A stretch of 44,944 bases of DNA from NCBI RefSeq assembly GCF_007197645.1, contig NZ_VKGK01000042.1, positions 1-44,944 on the forward strand, given 5' to 3'. The DNA is from Shewanella hanedai (GTDB lineage: Bacteria > Pseudomonadota > Gammaproteobacteria > Enterobacterales > Shewanellaceae). Under the pieces are notes generated by a model that was not told the origin of the DNA, made no database searches, and worked only from the letters and a program-made list of their open reading frames with translations. The translations under genes and the position numbers were made by a program. Numbering within the stretch: position 1 is the stretch's first letter; each line of letters begins with the position of its first letter. This document shows, one piece after another, positions 7,844-16,349 of this stretch.

Positions 7844-9634
7844 TTAATCGTTAAGCTTCAATACGGCGAGGAAGGCTTCTTGTGGAACTTCCACATTACC
7901 AACCTGCTTCATGCGCTTTTTACCTTCTTTCTGCTTATTCAACAGCTTCTTCTTACGGGATACGTCACCACCGTAACATTTAGCCGTTACGTCTTTACGC
8001 ATCGCTTTAATCGATGAACGAGCGATAACCTGACTGCCGACTGCCGCTTGAACTGCAATATCAAACATCTGACGTGGAATAAGCTCTTTCATCTTATTCA
8101 CAAGTGCTAGACCTTTAGAACGGATTAATCCTTTGTGGATAATCATGGCTAAGGCATCGACTCTGTCACCGTTGATCAAGATATCAAGACGAACCATGTC
8201 CGCAGGCTCGAAGCGAATGAAGTTATACTCAAGAGAAGCATAACCACGACTGGTTGACTTAAGACGGTCGAAGAAATCCATGACCACTTCTGCCATAGGC
8301 AATTCGTAGGTTAGCGCGACTTGGTTACCATGATAAACCAAGTTCTTTTGTACGCCACGCTTCTCAATACACAAGGTGATCACGTTGCCCAAATACTCTT
8401 TTGGTACCAGAATATTGGTCTCAACGATTGGCTCGCGCATCTCAGTAATATTATTAATCGCTGGTAGATCAGATGGATTATCAACGTAAATTGTATCGCC
8501 ACTTGTCGTTACAATCTCATAAACAACCGTAGGAGCTGTGGTGATCAGATCAAGACCATATTCACGCTCTAAACGTTCTTGAATGATCTCCATGTGAAGC
8601 AGACCCAAGAAACCAATACGGAAACCAAAACCTAGTGCCGATGATGTTTCAGGCTCGAAGAACAACGAGGCATCATTCAAACTAAGCTTGTTCAATGCAT
8701 CACGGAAGTTCTCGTAATCGTCAGTAGAGATTGGAAATAAGCCAGCATAAACCTGAGGTTTAACCTTCTTAAAACCTGCAAGAGGCTTTTCTGCACCATG
8801 CTTAGCGTGAGTCAAGGTATCACCTACTGGTGCGCCGTGGATCTCTTTAATACCTGCAATAATGAAACCTACTTCACCGGTTTTCAGCTCTGTCGTATCA
8901 GTTTGCTTAGGCGTAAAGATACCCACGCGATCAGCGTTATAGTTTTGCCCAGTAGACATAACTTTAAACTTATCGCCTTTTCTCAAGATACCATTTTTAA
9001 TTCGAACCAAAGACACAACACCTTGGTAGCTATCGAACCAAGAGTCGATAATCAAGGCCTGTAGTGGCCCATCGACATCACCTTCTGGTGGTGGAATTTG
9101 TGCAACAATGACTTCAAGTACATCTTTAATGCCGACGCCGGTTTTTGCTGAACAACGCACCGCATCCGTCGCTTCGATACCAACGATATCTTCAATCTCT
9201 TCAGCAACACGATCTGGATCGGCTTGAGGAAGATCAATCTTGTTCAGAATAGGAACAACATCCAGTTCCATCTCTAGCGCGGTATAACAGTTAGCAAGGG
9301 TTTGTGCTTCCACACCCTGTCCAGCATCAACCACTAACAGCGCGCCTTCACAAGCGGCTAAAGAGCGAGAAACTTCATAAGAAAAATCAACATGGCCAGG
9401 AGTATCAATAAAGTTCAACTGGTACGTTTCACCATTTAATGCGGTGTAATCCAGTGTGACACTCTGCGCTTTAATGGTAATACCACGTTCGCGCTCAATA
9501 TCCATTGAGTCCAATACCTGGGCTGCCATTTCACGCTCAGAAAGACCGCCGCATTCTTGAATCAATCGGTCAGAAAGTGTTGATTTGCCGTGATCGATAT
9601 GGGCAATAATTGAAAAGTTTCTAATGTGCTTCAT
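7844..9634 (-). CDS. lepA: Elongation factor 4 (LepA)
   Basis: EF-4 is a ribosome-associated GTPase linked to back-translocation and 30S biogenesis. The 596-residue product has the P-loop AHIDHGKST at 11-19, the RGITIK switch I, DTPGHVDF as G3 and NKIDLP as G4. The EF-4-specific C-terminal domain ends with lysine-rich KKKLLNKQKEGKKRMK, which inserts towards the decoding centre. Length and order (rseC-lepA-lepB) match E. coli. The gap to rseC is 118 bp. Confidence 0.98.
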   Translation of the reverse strand: MKHIRNFSIIAHIDHGKSTLSDRLIQECGGLSEREMAAQVLDSMDIERERGITIKAQSVTLDYTALNGETYQLNFIDTPGHVDFSYEVSRSLAACEGALLVVDAGQGVEAQTLANCYTALEMELDVVPILNKIDLPQADPDRVAEEIEDIVGIEATDAVRCSAKTGVGIKDVLEVIVAQIPPPEGDVDGPLQALIIDSWFDSYQGVVSLVRIKNGILRKGDKFKVMSTGQNYNADRVGIFTPKQTDTTELKTGEVGFIIAGIKEIHGAPVGDTLTHAKHGAEKPLAGFKKVKPQVYAGLFPISTDDYENFRDALNKLSLNDASLFFEPETSSALGFGFRIGFLGLLHMEIIQERLEREYGLDLITTAPTVVYEIVTTSGDTIYVDNPSDLPAINNITEMREPIVETNILVPKEYLGNVITLCIEKRGVQKNLVYHGNQVALTYELPMAEVVMDFFDRLKSTSRGYASLEYNFIRFEPADMVRLDILINGDRVDALAMIIHKGLIRSKGLALVNKMKELIPRQMFDIAVQAAVGSQVIARSSIKAMRKDVTAKCYGGDVSRKKKLLNKQKEGKKRMKQVGNVEVPQEAFLAVLKLND

Positions 9635-9752
9635 GATATGGCTGATGAGTACTCAAAGTTAGAATTTTTGAAAGTGCCGAATTGTACCCGATTAGGCTAA
9701 TAATACCAATCGAATAACGCTTTTAAAGCGAAAAATTAAGGCGGTAATAGGG

Positions 9753-10208
9753 CTATATTGAGTGCCCGAGATGAGAAATAATTACTGGCTGGCTATCATT
9801 TTCCATCCGTTTTGCAACTCTTCTTGCTGCAAACCAAAATAGCAATGCACCAACAAGGGCAAATGGGATAACCACAAAGTCACTGGACGCGAAGCTGAAC
9901 AGGGAGCTAAGAATGGAGGCTAACGCGACGCCAACAAAAAGCCCCGTTAAGGGCAATAGGTAAACCAAGGCTGCCGCTTTTAAAATCACGCTTTCAGGCA
10001 AGCCAAGTTTCAACAAATCACCAGGGGCATAGTGATCATCCGATGGAATTGAAAAATACTGCACCTTAGGTGAGAACGCTTTAGAGACGGCCGAAGTGCC
10101 ACATGACTCGCTGTTATCGCAATGATTACAGGCATTCTTCACTTTAACTTCAACCGTTACCCAACCGCTACCATCACATGTGAGTACTTTTGCCATCTCT
10201 TCCATCAT
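9753..10208 (-). CDS. rseC: Sigma-E factor regulatory protein RseC
   Basis: RseC is an inner-membrane protein that slightly increases sigma-E activity and is linked to SoxR reduction. The 151-residue protein has a cytoplasmic cysteine cluster (CNHCDNSESC) near residue 27, then two adjacent membrane segments around 80-100 and 110-128. The N-terminus MMEEMAKVL aligns with the start of E. coli RseC, so the first or second ATG (10208 or 10205) is favoured over an internal one. It lies 17 bp after rseB in the rpoE operon. Confidence 0.93.
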   Translation of the reverse strand: MMEEMAKVLTCDGSGWVTVEVKVKNACNHCDNSESCGTSAVSKAFSPKVQYFSIPSDDHYAPGDLLKLGLPESVILKAAALVYLLPLTGLFVGVALASILSSLFSFASSDFVVIPFALVGALLFWFAARRVAKRMENDSQPVIISHLGHSI

Positions 10209-10225
10209 AGATATATTCTCAACAA

Positions 10226-11158
10226 CTATTCGATGGTGATGCTTTTAGCGACACGGGATAGTGTTTCAGCGGGCACTTTACCAACTGCAACCACTTCCGC
10301 ATTACCAATACGCTCTGTCGCTAACGACAAGCCGTTTCTAGTGACCAGTTCTTCAGGCATCATGGCATCGCCCGCTCTAGCAACATACACTGAGATATTG
10401 GCAATGCCATCACTTAACGCGATATATTCAACCGCCTCATGACTGCCCATTAATCTGTGACTGTCTTTTACTAGCACCTTAAAGCCTTCAGGTAACCATT
10501 TAAACTTCCAGTTATCCCCTGCATCACGTGTCGGTTGTGAAATCACACCAGGCCACTTCTGCTTATAGGCTTCATTGAGTATGGCTGGTACGTCATCTAA
10601 CACTAACAGTTCAACCACTAAAAGTTGCTCTAGTAGCTGCTTGTCTTGGGTCAACATGTCATAACGCAAAGGCAGGTAGGTATCTAAATCTAACCAGACT
10701 TGATAACCGTATCTAAAATCATCCACCGGAATAATCCGCACTAACTGACTCGGACGTCCAGCTAAACGACTACGACCGCCCAACACGAAAGTATAACCCG
10801 ACTCTAAAGCTGAGATATTACCAGCAAAAGCTGGTGGTAAAATGCCTTGGATCCGATTCGCATTCACGCTGTAAGCGGGTTGGTCATGTTCAATAAAAGT
10901 AACGGTATTTCCGACTCTCACGGCATTTTTAGGTGGACCATTGAGATGCTCTAGAAAAGCAACCTCTTGATCTTCAATCTTGCCATGGATATAAACTAAA
11001 GGGCGTATATGATCGGCTTGGAGTTGAATTAGGGATATTTTGTATTCTTTATCACGCAATGCTTGGCTCATATTATCTAGCCAAGCTTTTGCCGACATAT
11101 CTTCCTGCGCCATCGCAGGAAAATGTAAAACTAACAGTGCTAACAGGAAAAGACGCAA
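10226..11158 (-). CDS. rseB: Periplasmic sigma-E regulator RseB
   Basis: RseB binds the periplasmic domain of RseA and shields it from DegS until lipopolysaccharide intermediates displace it. The 310-residue protein starts with a signal peptide cleaved after AMA (about residue 17) and shows the MucB/RseB two-domain pattern. The start is TTG, preceded by GAGGAG at 5-nt spacing, so the codon choice is well supported and may keep RseB levels low. It sits between rseA and rseC. Confidence 0.94.
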   Translation of the reverse strand: MRLFLLALLVLHFPAMAQEDMSAKAWLDNMSQALRDKEYKISLIQLQADHIRPLVYIHGKIEDQEVAFLEHLNGPPKNAVRVGNTVTFIEHDQPAYSVNANRIQGILPPAFAGNISALESGYTFVLGGRSRLAGRPSQLVRIIPVDDFRYGYQVWLDLDTYLPLRYDMLTQDKQLLEQLLVVELLVLDDVPAILNEAYKQKWPGVISQPTRDAGDNWKFKWLPEGFKVLVKDSHRLMGSHEAVEYIALSDGIANISVYVARAGDAMMPEELVTRNGLSLATERIGNAEVVAVGKVPAETLSRVAKSITIE

Positions 11159-11207
11159 GCTAACTCCTCACGAGTATAACTAAATAGAAATATAGTACCT
11201 TTTAGTA

Positions 11208-11816
11208 CTAGTTGTTCACAGGAACCAAATCGCGTTCGCTGTGACTATTGTCGCCTATAGTAACCCCATTGTTCAATCTTTGCTGCAACATATGATCTTG
11301 AATATAAGCATTGATGCGTTGACGTTGTTCCATCACTTGCACATTGCTGTAGCCTTGATTTTGCTTAACCGATCCAGTCTGTAGACTGACTGGCGTCACG
11401 CTGCCAACAAGAGGACGAGTATTCAATACTGGTAAAGGCGATGCGTCGATAGCACTGTCCTGACCATAATTTTGTACGCCAACCACTGCGACCAATGCCA
11501 CACTCGCTGCAATCGCATATTGCCCAAACTGCTTAAACATCGGGATCACGTTCGACTTTTTAGTCGGTTGTGACTCTTCAAGTTTAGGTTGAACCGGAAC
11601 CAAAATTGCGGGTTCAAGTTCAATTGCAGCTGCAATACTTGCACTGAGATCTAAGTTCATTGTTTTAGGCAATTCACCACGCATTGCATCGCCTATCATA
11701 TGATAATCACGCCACTGTTCATGCGAATCCTTATCAGCTGAAAGTTCAGCTAATGTCTGCGCATCGACTTCACCATCGACTGCAGCGGATACCCATTCCT
11801 GACCTAATTTATCCAT
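11208..11816 (-). CDS. rseA: Anti-sigma-E factor RseA
   Basis: RseA is a single-pass inner-membrane protein whose cytoplasmic N-terminus sequesters sigma-E; regulated cleavage by DegS and RseP frees it. In the 202-residue product the N-terminal 90 residues show the family pattern (WRDYHMIGDAMRGELP). One membrane helix spans about 99-117, and a Gln-rich periplasmic tail (residues 145-202) includes RQRINAYIQDHMLQ, the region expected to meet RseB. It is 36 bp downstream of rpoE. Confidence 0.95.
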   Translation of the reverse strand: MDKLGQEWVSAAVDGEVDAQTLAELSADKDSHEQWRDYHMIGDAMRGELPKTMNLDLSASIAAAIELEPAILVPVQPKLEESQPTKKSNVIPMFKQFGQYAIAASVALVAVVGVQNYGQDSAIDASPLPVLNTRPLVGSVTPVSLQTGSVKQNQGYSNVQVMEQRQRINAYIQDHMLQQRLNNGVTIGDNSHSERDLVPVNN

Positions 11817-11852
11817 TTTTCACCTGTATATTACGTATAATAAGTAAAAGAT

Positions 11853-12431
11853 TTACTGCTCAAGCAAAGGCTGGAGCTTTTTATCGATTGCCTCTCTGGC
11901 CCTAAAGATACGAGATCTTACGGTACCAACGGGACATTCCATTACATTAGCTATCTCTTCGTAACTCATGCCATCAAGCTCACGTAACGAAATAGCCATC
12001 TTTAATTCTTCTGGCAAGGTATCTAAGGTGTCAAAGATCACTTTTTGGATCTCCTCTGACATCATTAAACGCTCTGGAGAAGCAAACTCCTTTAACGCAT
12101 CGCTTCCATCATAATACTCTGCATCTTCAGCATCGATATCATTAGCAGGTGCGCGACGCCCCTGTGCCACTAAATGGTTTTTTGCGGTATTAACCGCAAT
12201 CCGATACAACCAAGTATAGAATGCACTTTCCCCTCTAAAATTAGGCAGTGCTCGATAAGCTTTTATAAACGCTTCTTGAGCCACATCTCCAACGTCTGCC
12301 TGATTGCGTACATAACGCGAAATCAGACTCATGACCTTGTTTTGATACTTTTGCACTAAGAGGTTAAAAGCGTTCTTATCTCCCTGTTGCACTCGCTCAA
12401 CTAACTGTTGATCACTTATTTGTCCACTCAT
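11853..12431 (-). CDS. rpoE: RNA polymerase sigma-E factor
   Basis: An ECF sigma factor for envelope stress: it directs transcription of outer-membrane biogenesis and periplasmic quality-control genes. The 192-residue protein has the region 2 core (DVGDVAQEAFIKAYRAL, YTWLYRIAVNTAKNHL) and region 4 (SYEEIANVMECPVGTVRSR), nearly identical to E. coli RpoE. It is first in the operon with rseABC, and a matching sigma-E promoter lies upstream, which implies autoregulation. Confidence 0.98.
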   Translation of the reverse strand: MSGQISDQQLVERVQQGDKNAFNLLVQKYQNKVMSLISRYVRNQADVGDVAQEAFIKAYRALPNFRGESAFYTWLYRIAVNTAKNHLVAQGRRAPANDIDAEDAEYYDGSDALKEFASPERLMMSEEIQKVIFDTLDTLPEELKMAISLRELDGMSYEEIANVMECPVGTVRSRIFRAREAIDKKLQPLLEQ

Positions 12432-12494
12432 CCGAGCCGACTACTCCTAAATCTAAAATGCTGATTTCTCAGTCGCTCGAATCATATTCACATA

Positions 12495-12522
12495 TGTAGA
12501 CTAGCTTACTTCTGAAAAGTTC
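12495..12522 (-). promoter_or_regulatory. Sigma-E autoregulatory promoter of rpoE
   Basis: On the minus strand GAACTT (12522-12517) and TCTACA (12500-12495) are separated by exactly 16 bp, matching the sigma-E consensus (GAACTT, 16 bp, TCTGA-like). An A/T run precedes the -35, as is usual for sigma-E promoters. It ends 63 bp upstream of the rpoE ATG. Confidence 0.8.
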
Positions 12523-12631
12523 TAAAAAAATTGCATAAAGTTGAATTTATTTTTCTGTTAACTAGGGATGTATCCATATTTGTTGACTTGGTTTACCATA
12601 GATGACACCCATAGACTCACCATGATACCTG

Positions 12632-14242
12632 ATGAAACAAGTAGTTGAACACCAATCTGACGTTTTGGTTATTGGCAGTGGCGCTGCCGGCCTAACACTA
12701 GCTTTGTATCTTGCTGAAAAGTCACAAGTAATACTTTTATCCAAAGGGCCTCTGAGCGAAGGTTCAACCTATTATGCTCAGGGAGGAATTGCGTCAGTAT
12801 TCGACGAAGATGACACGATTGAGTCTCATGTTGCCGATACTTTAGTCGCAGGGGCTGGTTTATGTGATGAATCCGTTGTCACCTTCACCGCTAAAAATGC
12901 AAAAAGTTCCATGGAGTGGCTAATTGAATGTGGCGTCGCATTCGACAAAGAGGAGAATTTTAAAGGCGATGCCAGCAAAGCTCCTTACCATCTCACCCGA
13001 GAAGGCGGCCATAGTCACAGACGTATTCTCCATGCAGCCGATGCAACCGGTAAAGAAGTTCAGATGACTCTGCAGGAAAGAGCTAAAGCTCATCCGAACA
13101 TTCGGGTTCTCGAACGATATAACGCTATCGACCTTATCACCTCACGTAAATTGAACCTGTCCGGTAATCGGGTACTCGGTGCTTATGTCTGGAACCGTGA
13201 TGATGAACATGTTGAAACGGTTAAAGCTCGCTTTGTTGCCTTAGCAACAGGGGGCTGTTCAAAGGTCTATCAATATACCTCTAATCCTGACATCGCTTCA
13301 GGTGACGGTATTGCCATGGCGTGGCGTTCAGGTTGCCGTATTGCCAACATGGAATTTAATCAGTTCCACCCAACCTGTCTCTATCATGCTGATGCGAGAA
13401 ATTTCCTTCTCACCGAAGCCTTGCGTGGCGAAGGTGCATTCCTGCGTCGTGCTGACGGCAGCCGTTTTATGCCGGACTTTGATGAGCGTGCCGAATTGGC
13501 ACCAAGGGACATTGTTGCGCGTGCTATCGATTATGAGATGAAACGCTTAGGTGCTGACTGCGTCTATTTGGATATTAGCCACAAACCAGCAGACTTTGTT
13601 ATCAAACATTTCCCGACAATACATAAACGCTGTCTTGAATTTGGTATCGACATCACCACAGATCCTATTCCTGTGGTTCCCGCTGCACATTACACCTGTG
13701 GTGGCGTAATGACCGATCTGCATGGTCAAACTGATCTTAATGGCCTATACGCCATTGGTGAAGTAGCATATACAGGCTTACACGGCGCCAACCGTTTGGC
13801 CAGTAACTCTCTGCTTGAATGTTTAGTGTTTGCTCGGGCTGCTGGTGAAGATATTGAGAGCCAACTGCACAAAATACCAATGCCAGGTAAAATCCCAGCT
13901 TGGGATGAAAGTCAGGTTTCAAACTCAGATGAAGAAGTCGTCATTGCCCATAACTGGCATGAACTTAGGCTGTTTATGTGGGATTATGTTGGTATTGTCC
14001 GCTCTGATAAACGTCTTGAGCGTGCTTTGCGTCGTTGCATCATGCTGCAACAAGAGATACAAGAGTATTACAGTAACTTTCGCGTGAGCAATAACCTACT
14101 CGAGCTAAGAAACTTAGTGCAGGTCGCCGAGCTTATTATTCGTTGTGCCATGGAGCGCAAAGAGAGTCGAGGGCTTCACTACAATATCGATTATCCAAAG
14201 CAATTGCCGAATCCGCTCCCCACGATACTGCAGCCAGACTAG
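12632..14242 (+). CDS. nadB: L-aspartate oxidase
   Basis: NadB oxidises L-aspartate to iminoaspartate with FAD, the first step of de novo NAD synthesis; NadA then makes quinolinate. The 536-residue protein has the dinucleotide-binding GSGAAGLTLALYLA near the N-terminus and STYYAQGGIASV and HRRILHAAD of the succinate dehydrogenase/fumarate reductase flavoprotein superfamily. GEGAFLRR and the FAD-contacting GLHGANRLASNSLLEC follow. Length is close to E. coli (540). It is transcribed divergently from rpoE across a 200-bp gap, as in E. coli. Confidence 0.97.
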   Translation: MKQVVEHQSDVLVIGSGAAGLTLALYLAEKSQVILLSKGPLSEGSTYYAQGGIASVFDEDDTIESHVADTLVAGAGLCDESVVTFTAKNAKSSMEWLIECGVAFDKEENFKGDASKAPYHLTREGGHSHRRILHAADATGKEVQMTLQERAKAHPNIRVLERYNAIDLITSRKLNLSGNRVLGAYVWNRDDEHVETVKARFVALATGGCSKVYQYTSNPDIASGDGIAMAWRSGCRIANMEFNQFHPTCLYHADARNFLLTEALRGEGAFLRRADGSRFMPDFDERAELAPRDIVARAIDYEMKRLGADCVYLDISHKPADFVIKHFPTIHKRCLEFGIDITTDPIPVVPAAHYTCGGVMTDLHGQTDLNGLYAIGEVAYTGLHGANRLASNSLLECLVFARAAGEDIESQLHKIPMPGKIPAWDESQVSNSDEEVVIAHNWHELRLFMWDYVGIVRSDKRLERALRRCIMLQQEIQEYYSNFRVSNNLLELRNLVQVAELIIRCAMERKESRGLHYNIDYPKQLPNPLPTILQPD

Positions 14243-14290
14243 ACCACATAAAGGTTAATTGGCATAAGCATTATCATGACACCTTGAAGG

Positions 14291-14314
14291 CAAAGTGAAC
14301 TCAGAGTCACTTTG
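14291..14314. terminator. Hairpin between convergent nadB and ygfX
   Basis: CAAAGTGA (14291-14298) pairs with TCACTTTG (14307-14314) around an 8-nt loop, in the 88-bp gap between two converging genes. The T-tract is weak on both strands. The position supports a shared terminator. Confidence 0.5.
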
Positions 14315-14330
14315 TCTTCAGCTTAAAGGC

Positions 14331-14750
14331 TCAGGCTTTCTTAGCCAACAGCAAACGACACAAATGACGATAATTGTTGTCATCACACATATCTGACCAC
14401 ACCATCATTAAACTCTGCCCTTTTCTCTCTTGGATATAGAACGCACTGACAAAGGGAGAAACGAACGATGTCTTACATAAGGTAAACTTGCCACCACCGA
14501 CCAACGCTCCCTCGCCTGTCACATTCAGCACAAAATGGCACTTCCAGTGATTAAGCTGTCTAAACTGATAGATAAAGAAGATCAGCATAAGGGTAAATAA
14601 CATGGCTTTAGTTAGCTGATAAAACAGATTATCGAAGGTAGGCCAAGCAAGAAATGAGGTTAAACATAGACAAGCAAGAACGACCAACGAGAACCGCTGG
14701 TCAAACGATGAGGTTAAACTAAAGCTATGCCGCTTCTCTTCCACGGACAC
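14331..14750 (-). CDS. ygfX: SdhE-partner membrane protein YgfX (CptA-like)
   Basis: A small inner-membrane protein (139 residues) of the YgfX/CptA family, encoded with sdhE in many gammaproteobacteria. In E. coli it has been described as the toxin half of a toxin-antitoxin pair acting on cytoskeletal proteins, while in Serratia it is a partner of SdhE; the function is unsettled. Two membrane helices (roughly residues 20-35 and 46-62) are followed by a soluble C-terminal half. The start is inferred to be GTG at 14750, with GAG about 10 nt upstream, because an ATG further up would lie deep within sdhE. GTG at 14744 is an alternative. Either start overlaps the end of sdhE, implying translational coupling. 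Confidence 0.75.
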   Translation of the reverse strand: MSVEEKRHSFSLTSSFDQRFSLVVLACLCLTSFLAWPTFDNLFYQLTKAMLFTLMLIFFIYQFRQLNHWKCHFVLNVTGEGALVGGGKFTLCKTSFVSPFVSAFYIQERKGQSLMMVWSDMCDDNNYRHLCRLLLAKKA

Positions 14751-14976
14751 GAATGACCATCTCAGCCAGCACAGGATCTGGACACTTCTCATGACCCATA
14801 AACCAAGCAAATAAGGCTGGATCTTCTCCCTCTAACAAACGTACAAAGGTGTTTTTATCTTGATCAGATAACTGGTCATAATGATCTTCAACAAAAGGTT
14901 GAAACAGAACATCCAGTTCCAACATACCTCTGCGGCAGGCCCATCTAACTCTTGCTATTTTCATTGGTTCAGACAC
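14725..14976 (-). CDS. sdhE: Succinate dehydrogenase assembly factor SdhE
   Basis: SdhE helps attach FAD covalently to SdhA and to fumarate reductase FrdA. The 83-residue protein carries the hallmark RGxxE motif (RGMLE, residues 16-20) in the context WACRRGMLELD, and FVRLLEGEDPALFAW as in E. coli YgfY. The start is GTG at 14976, chosen because AGAGGGA precedes it by 8 nt; an upstream ATG at 15021 lacks support. It overlaps ygfX. Confidence 0.92.
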   Translation of the reverse strand: MSEPMKIARVRWACRRGMLELDVLFQPFVEDHYDQLSDQDKNTFVRLLEGEDPALFAWFMGHEKCPDPVLAEMVIRVRGREAA

Positions 14977-15057
14977 GGAATCTTCCCTCTCTCTTATTTG
15001 TCGATAGTGTAGTCTTATCAACGAGTGACTTCAATATGAACGCAATAATACCAATCA

Positions 15058-15966
15058 TTATAGCCGTTGCACTTCAGGATCTCGACCTTCAAACAGATCA
15101 GAAAAATCGGTAGCTAGCAGACGTTTTACCGCTGGGTGCTGGATCATCCGTTCTGCAAACATGACATGATAAACCTCTTTAATATCGGTTGTTTCACCGA
15201 TAAGGAACATACCATGAGCGAGAATGTCTTGTTTATAAATAGAGGGGGCGACGAAAATGCCTTGTTTGAAATAACCAAACGCCTTCATCATGGCTGCATC
15301 ATCAAACTCACCTAAAATGTTTACGTTGAGTCCGTTTTCATCGAACCAACGATAAAGCTGTTGACCTAGAGAGGTTCGTTTGCCGGGTATCAGTAACTTG
15401 CCTTGTTCTAAACACTCAGGGAAAGGAAGACTAAATTGCTCAGCAGAGAAAAAAGCGACTCCACATTCACCCAGCTTTTTAGACAAAATTTCGGGATACT
15501 TCAGGGATTCACCAGCACAATCTGACAAGATCATATCCAGTTTGTGCTCTCTTAATCGTTCGATTAAGCTTTCGTGAGTCGACTCAAAGCACGCTAGGTG
15601 CATGGAGCCATCACTGGGTACAACAGACAAGAGTACGCGACTCGCTAGTGCTTTAGAGAGTGCATCAGCTATCCCAACTTCAAAACGAATGTTTTCATCT
15701 TTTTGATAATTAAGAACATCCAGCATCTCATAACTCAGACTAAACATCTTATCGGCATAGCGAAACACGAGTTCACCAAGTTCGGTCGGTTCAAGAGAGC
15801 GTCCCACTCGCTTAAACAAACTGCCCTTGAGCCGTGTCTCCAGCACTCTAATCTGTCCGGTCACCGTTTGAGGCGCTAAGCATAAAGCCTCGGCAGCTTT
15901 TGCTACCGAGCCTTTTTTATGTACCATCCAAAAATAGTACAGATGATTATAATTTAAATGTGACAT
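15058..15966 (-). CDS. nhaR: LysR-type activator of the Na+/H+ antiporter, NhaR
   Basis: NhaR activates nhaA in response to sodium and in E. coli also controls pga and osmC. The 302-residue protein starts SHLNYNHLYYFW and carries the LysR helix-turn-helix (SVAKAAEALCLAPQTVTGQI). It closely follows E. coli NhaR over the effector domain (ADALSKALASRVL, GECGVAFF, GEFDDAAMMKAFG, FAERMIQHPAVKRLL). The start ATG overlaps the upstream gene's TAA by 1 nt. The nhaA-(exported protein)-nhaR arrangement suggests one operon under NhaR control. Confidence 0.95.
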   Translation of the reverse strand: MSHLNYNHLYYFWMVHKKGSVAKAAEALCLAPQTVTGQIRVLETRLKGSLFKRVGRSLEPTELGELVFRYADKMFSLSYEMLDVLNYQKDENIRFEVGIADALSKALASRVLLSVVPSDGSMHLACFESTHESLIERLREHKLDMILSDCAGESLKYPEILSKKLGECGVAFFSAEQFSLPFPECLEQGKLLIPGKRTSLGQQLYRWFDENGLNVNILGEFDDAAMMKAFGYFKQGIFVAPSIYKQDILAHGMFLIGETTDIKEVYHVMFAERMIQHPAVKRLLATDFSDLFEGRDPEVQRL

Positions 15967-16349
15967 TACTTAAGACGCTGACAATCCATCAGGTTGTACA
16001 TCACGTTATTAAGCATCTCAATGCTTTTCACATTACCTTCGATGAAGGCCTCAGCTAAACCATTCACGAGTACATCGCGATCAGGAATTCGTCCTTCACA
16101 GTACGTACGGTTTGCTTCTTGAAAACGCTTACCGCCACGATATTTCAGCGCACGCGACTCATAGCTATCAGTCTCTATACGAGCTCCAACAGCATTAGGC
16201 TTAAACATCAAGGCACCATCGACAACACCTTCTAGGTAGTGCTGACAAGATGGACTTTTAATATCAAAGTTACACGCATCTAACTGACTTGCGCTCGCTG
16301 TAGAAGTCATGCCAATACATAGAGCTAACGTTACGAATACTGTTCTCAT
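15966..16349 (-). CDS. Small exported Rap1a/Tai-like protein between nhaA and nhaR
   Basis: A 127-residue protein with a signal peptide (cleavage after ASA, about residue 20). The mature part has four Cys (26, 35, 84, 123), enough for two disulfides. The pattern CxxYLxGxxDGA followed by YCxxxxPxxDVLVNGLAEAF resembles the Rap1a/Tai immunity-protein fold (Cys-anchored helices, CxPxGV-type motif), but the match is by eye and weak. It overlaps nhaA by 4 nt (ATGA) and nhaR by 1 nt (TAATG), so it is co-translated with the antiporter system. E. coli has no gene in this place. Function unknown; a periplasmic partner or sensor linked to NhaA is possible but not shown. Confidence 0.8.
   Translation of the reverse strand: MRTVFVTLALCIGMTSTASASQLDACNFDIKSPSCQHYLEGVVDGALMFKPNAVGARIETDSYESRALKYRGGKRFQEANRTYCEGRIPDRDVLVNGLAEAFIEGNVKSIEMLNNVMYNLMDCQRLK

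Noticed and set aside
14751..14810. Upstream ATG for YgfX at 14810
   Set aside because: It would overlap sdhE by 86 bp and add 20 residues beyond the family length.
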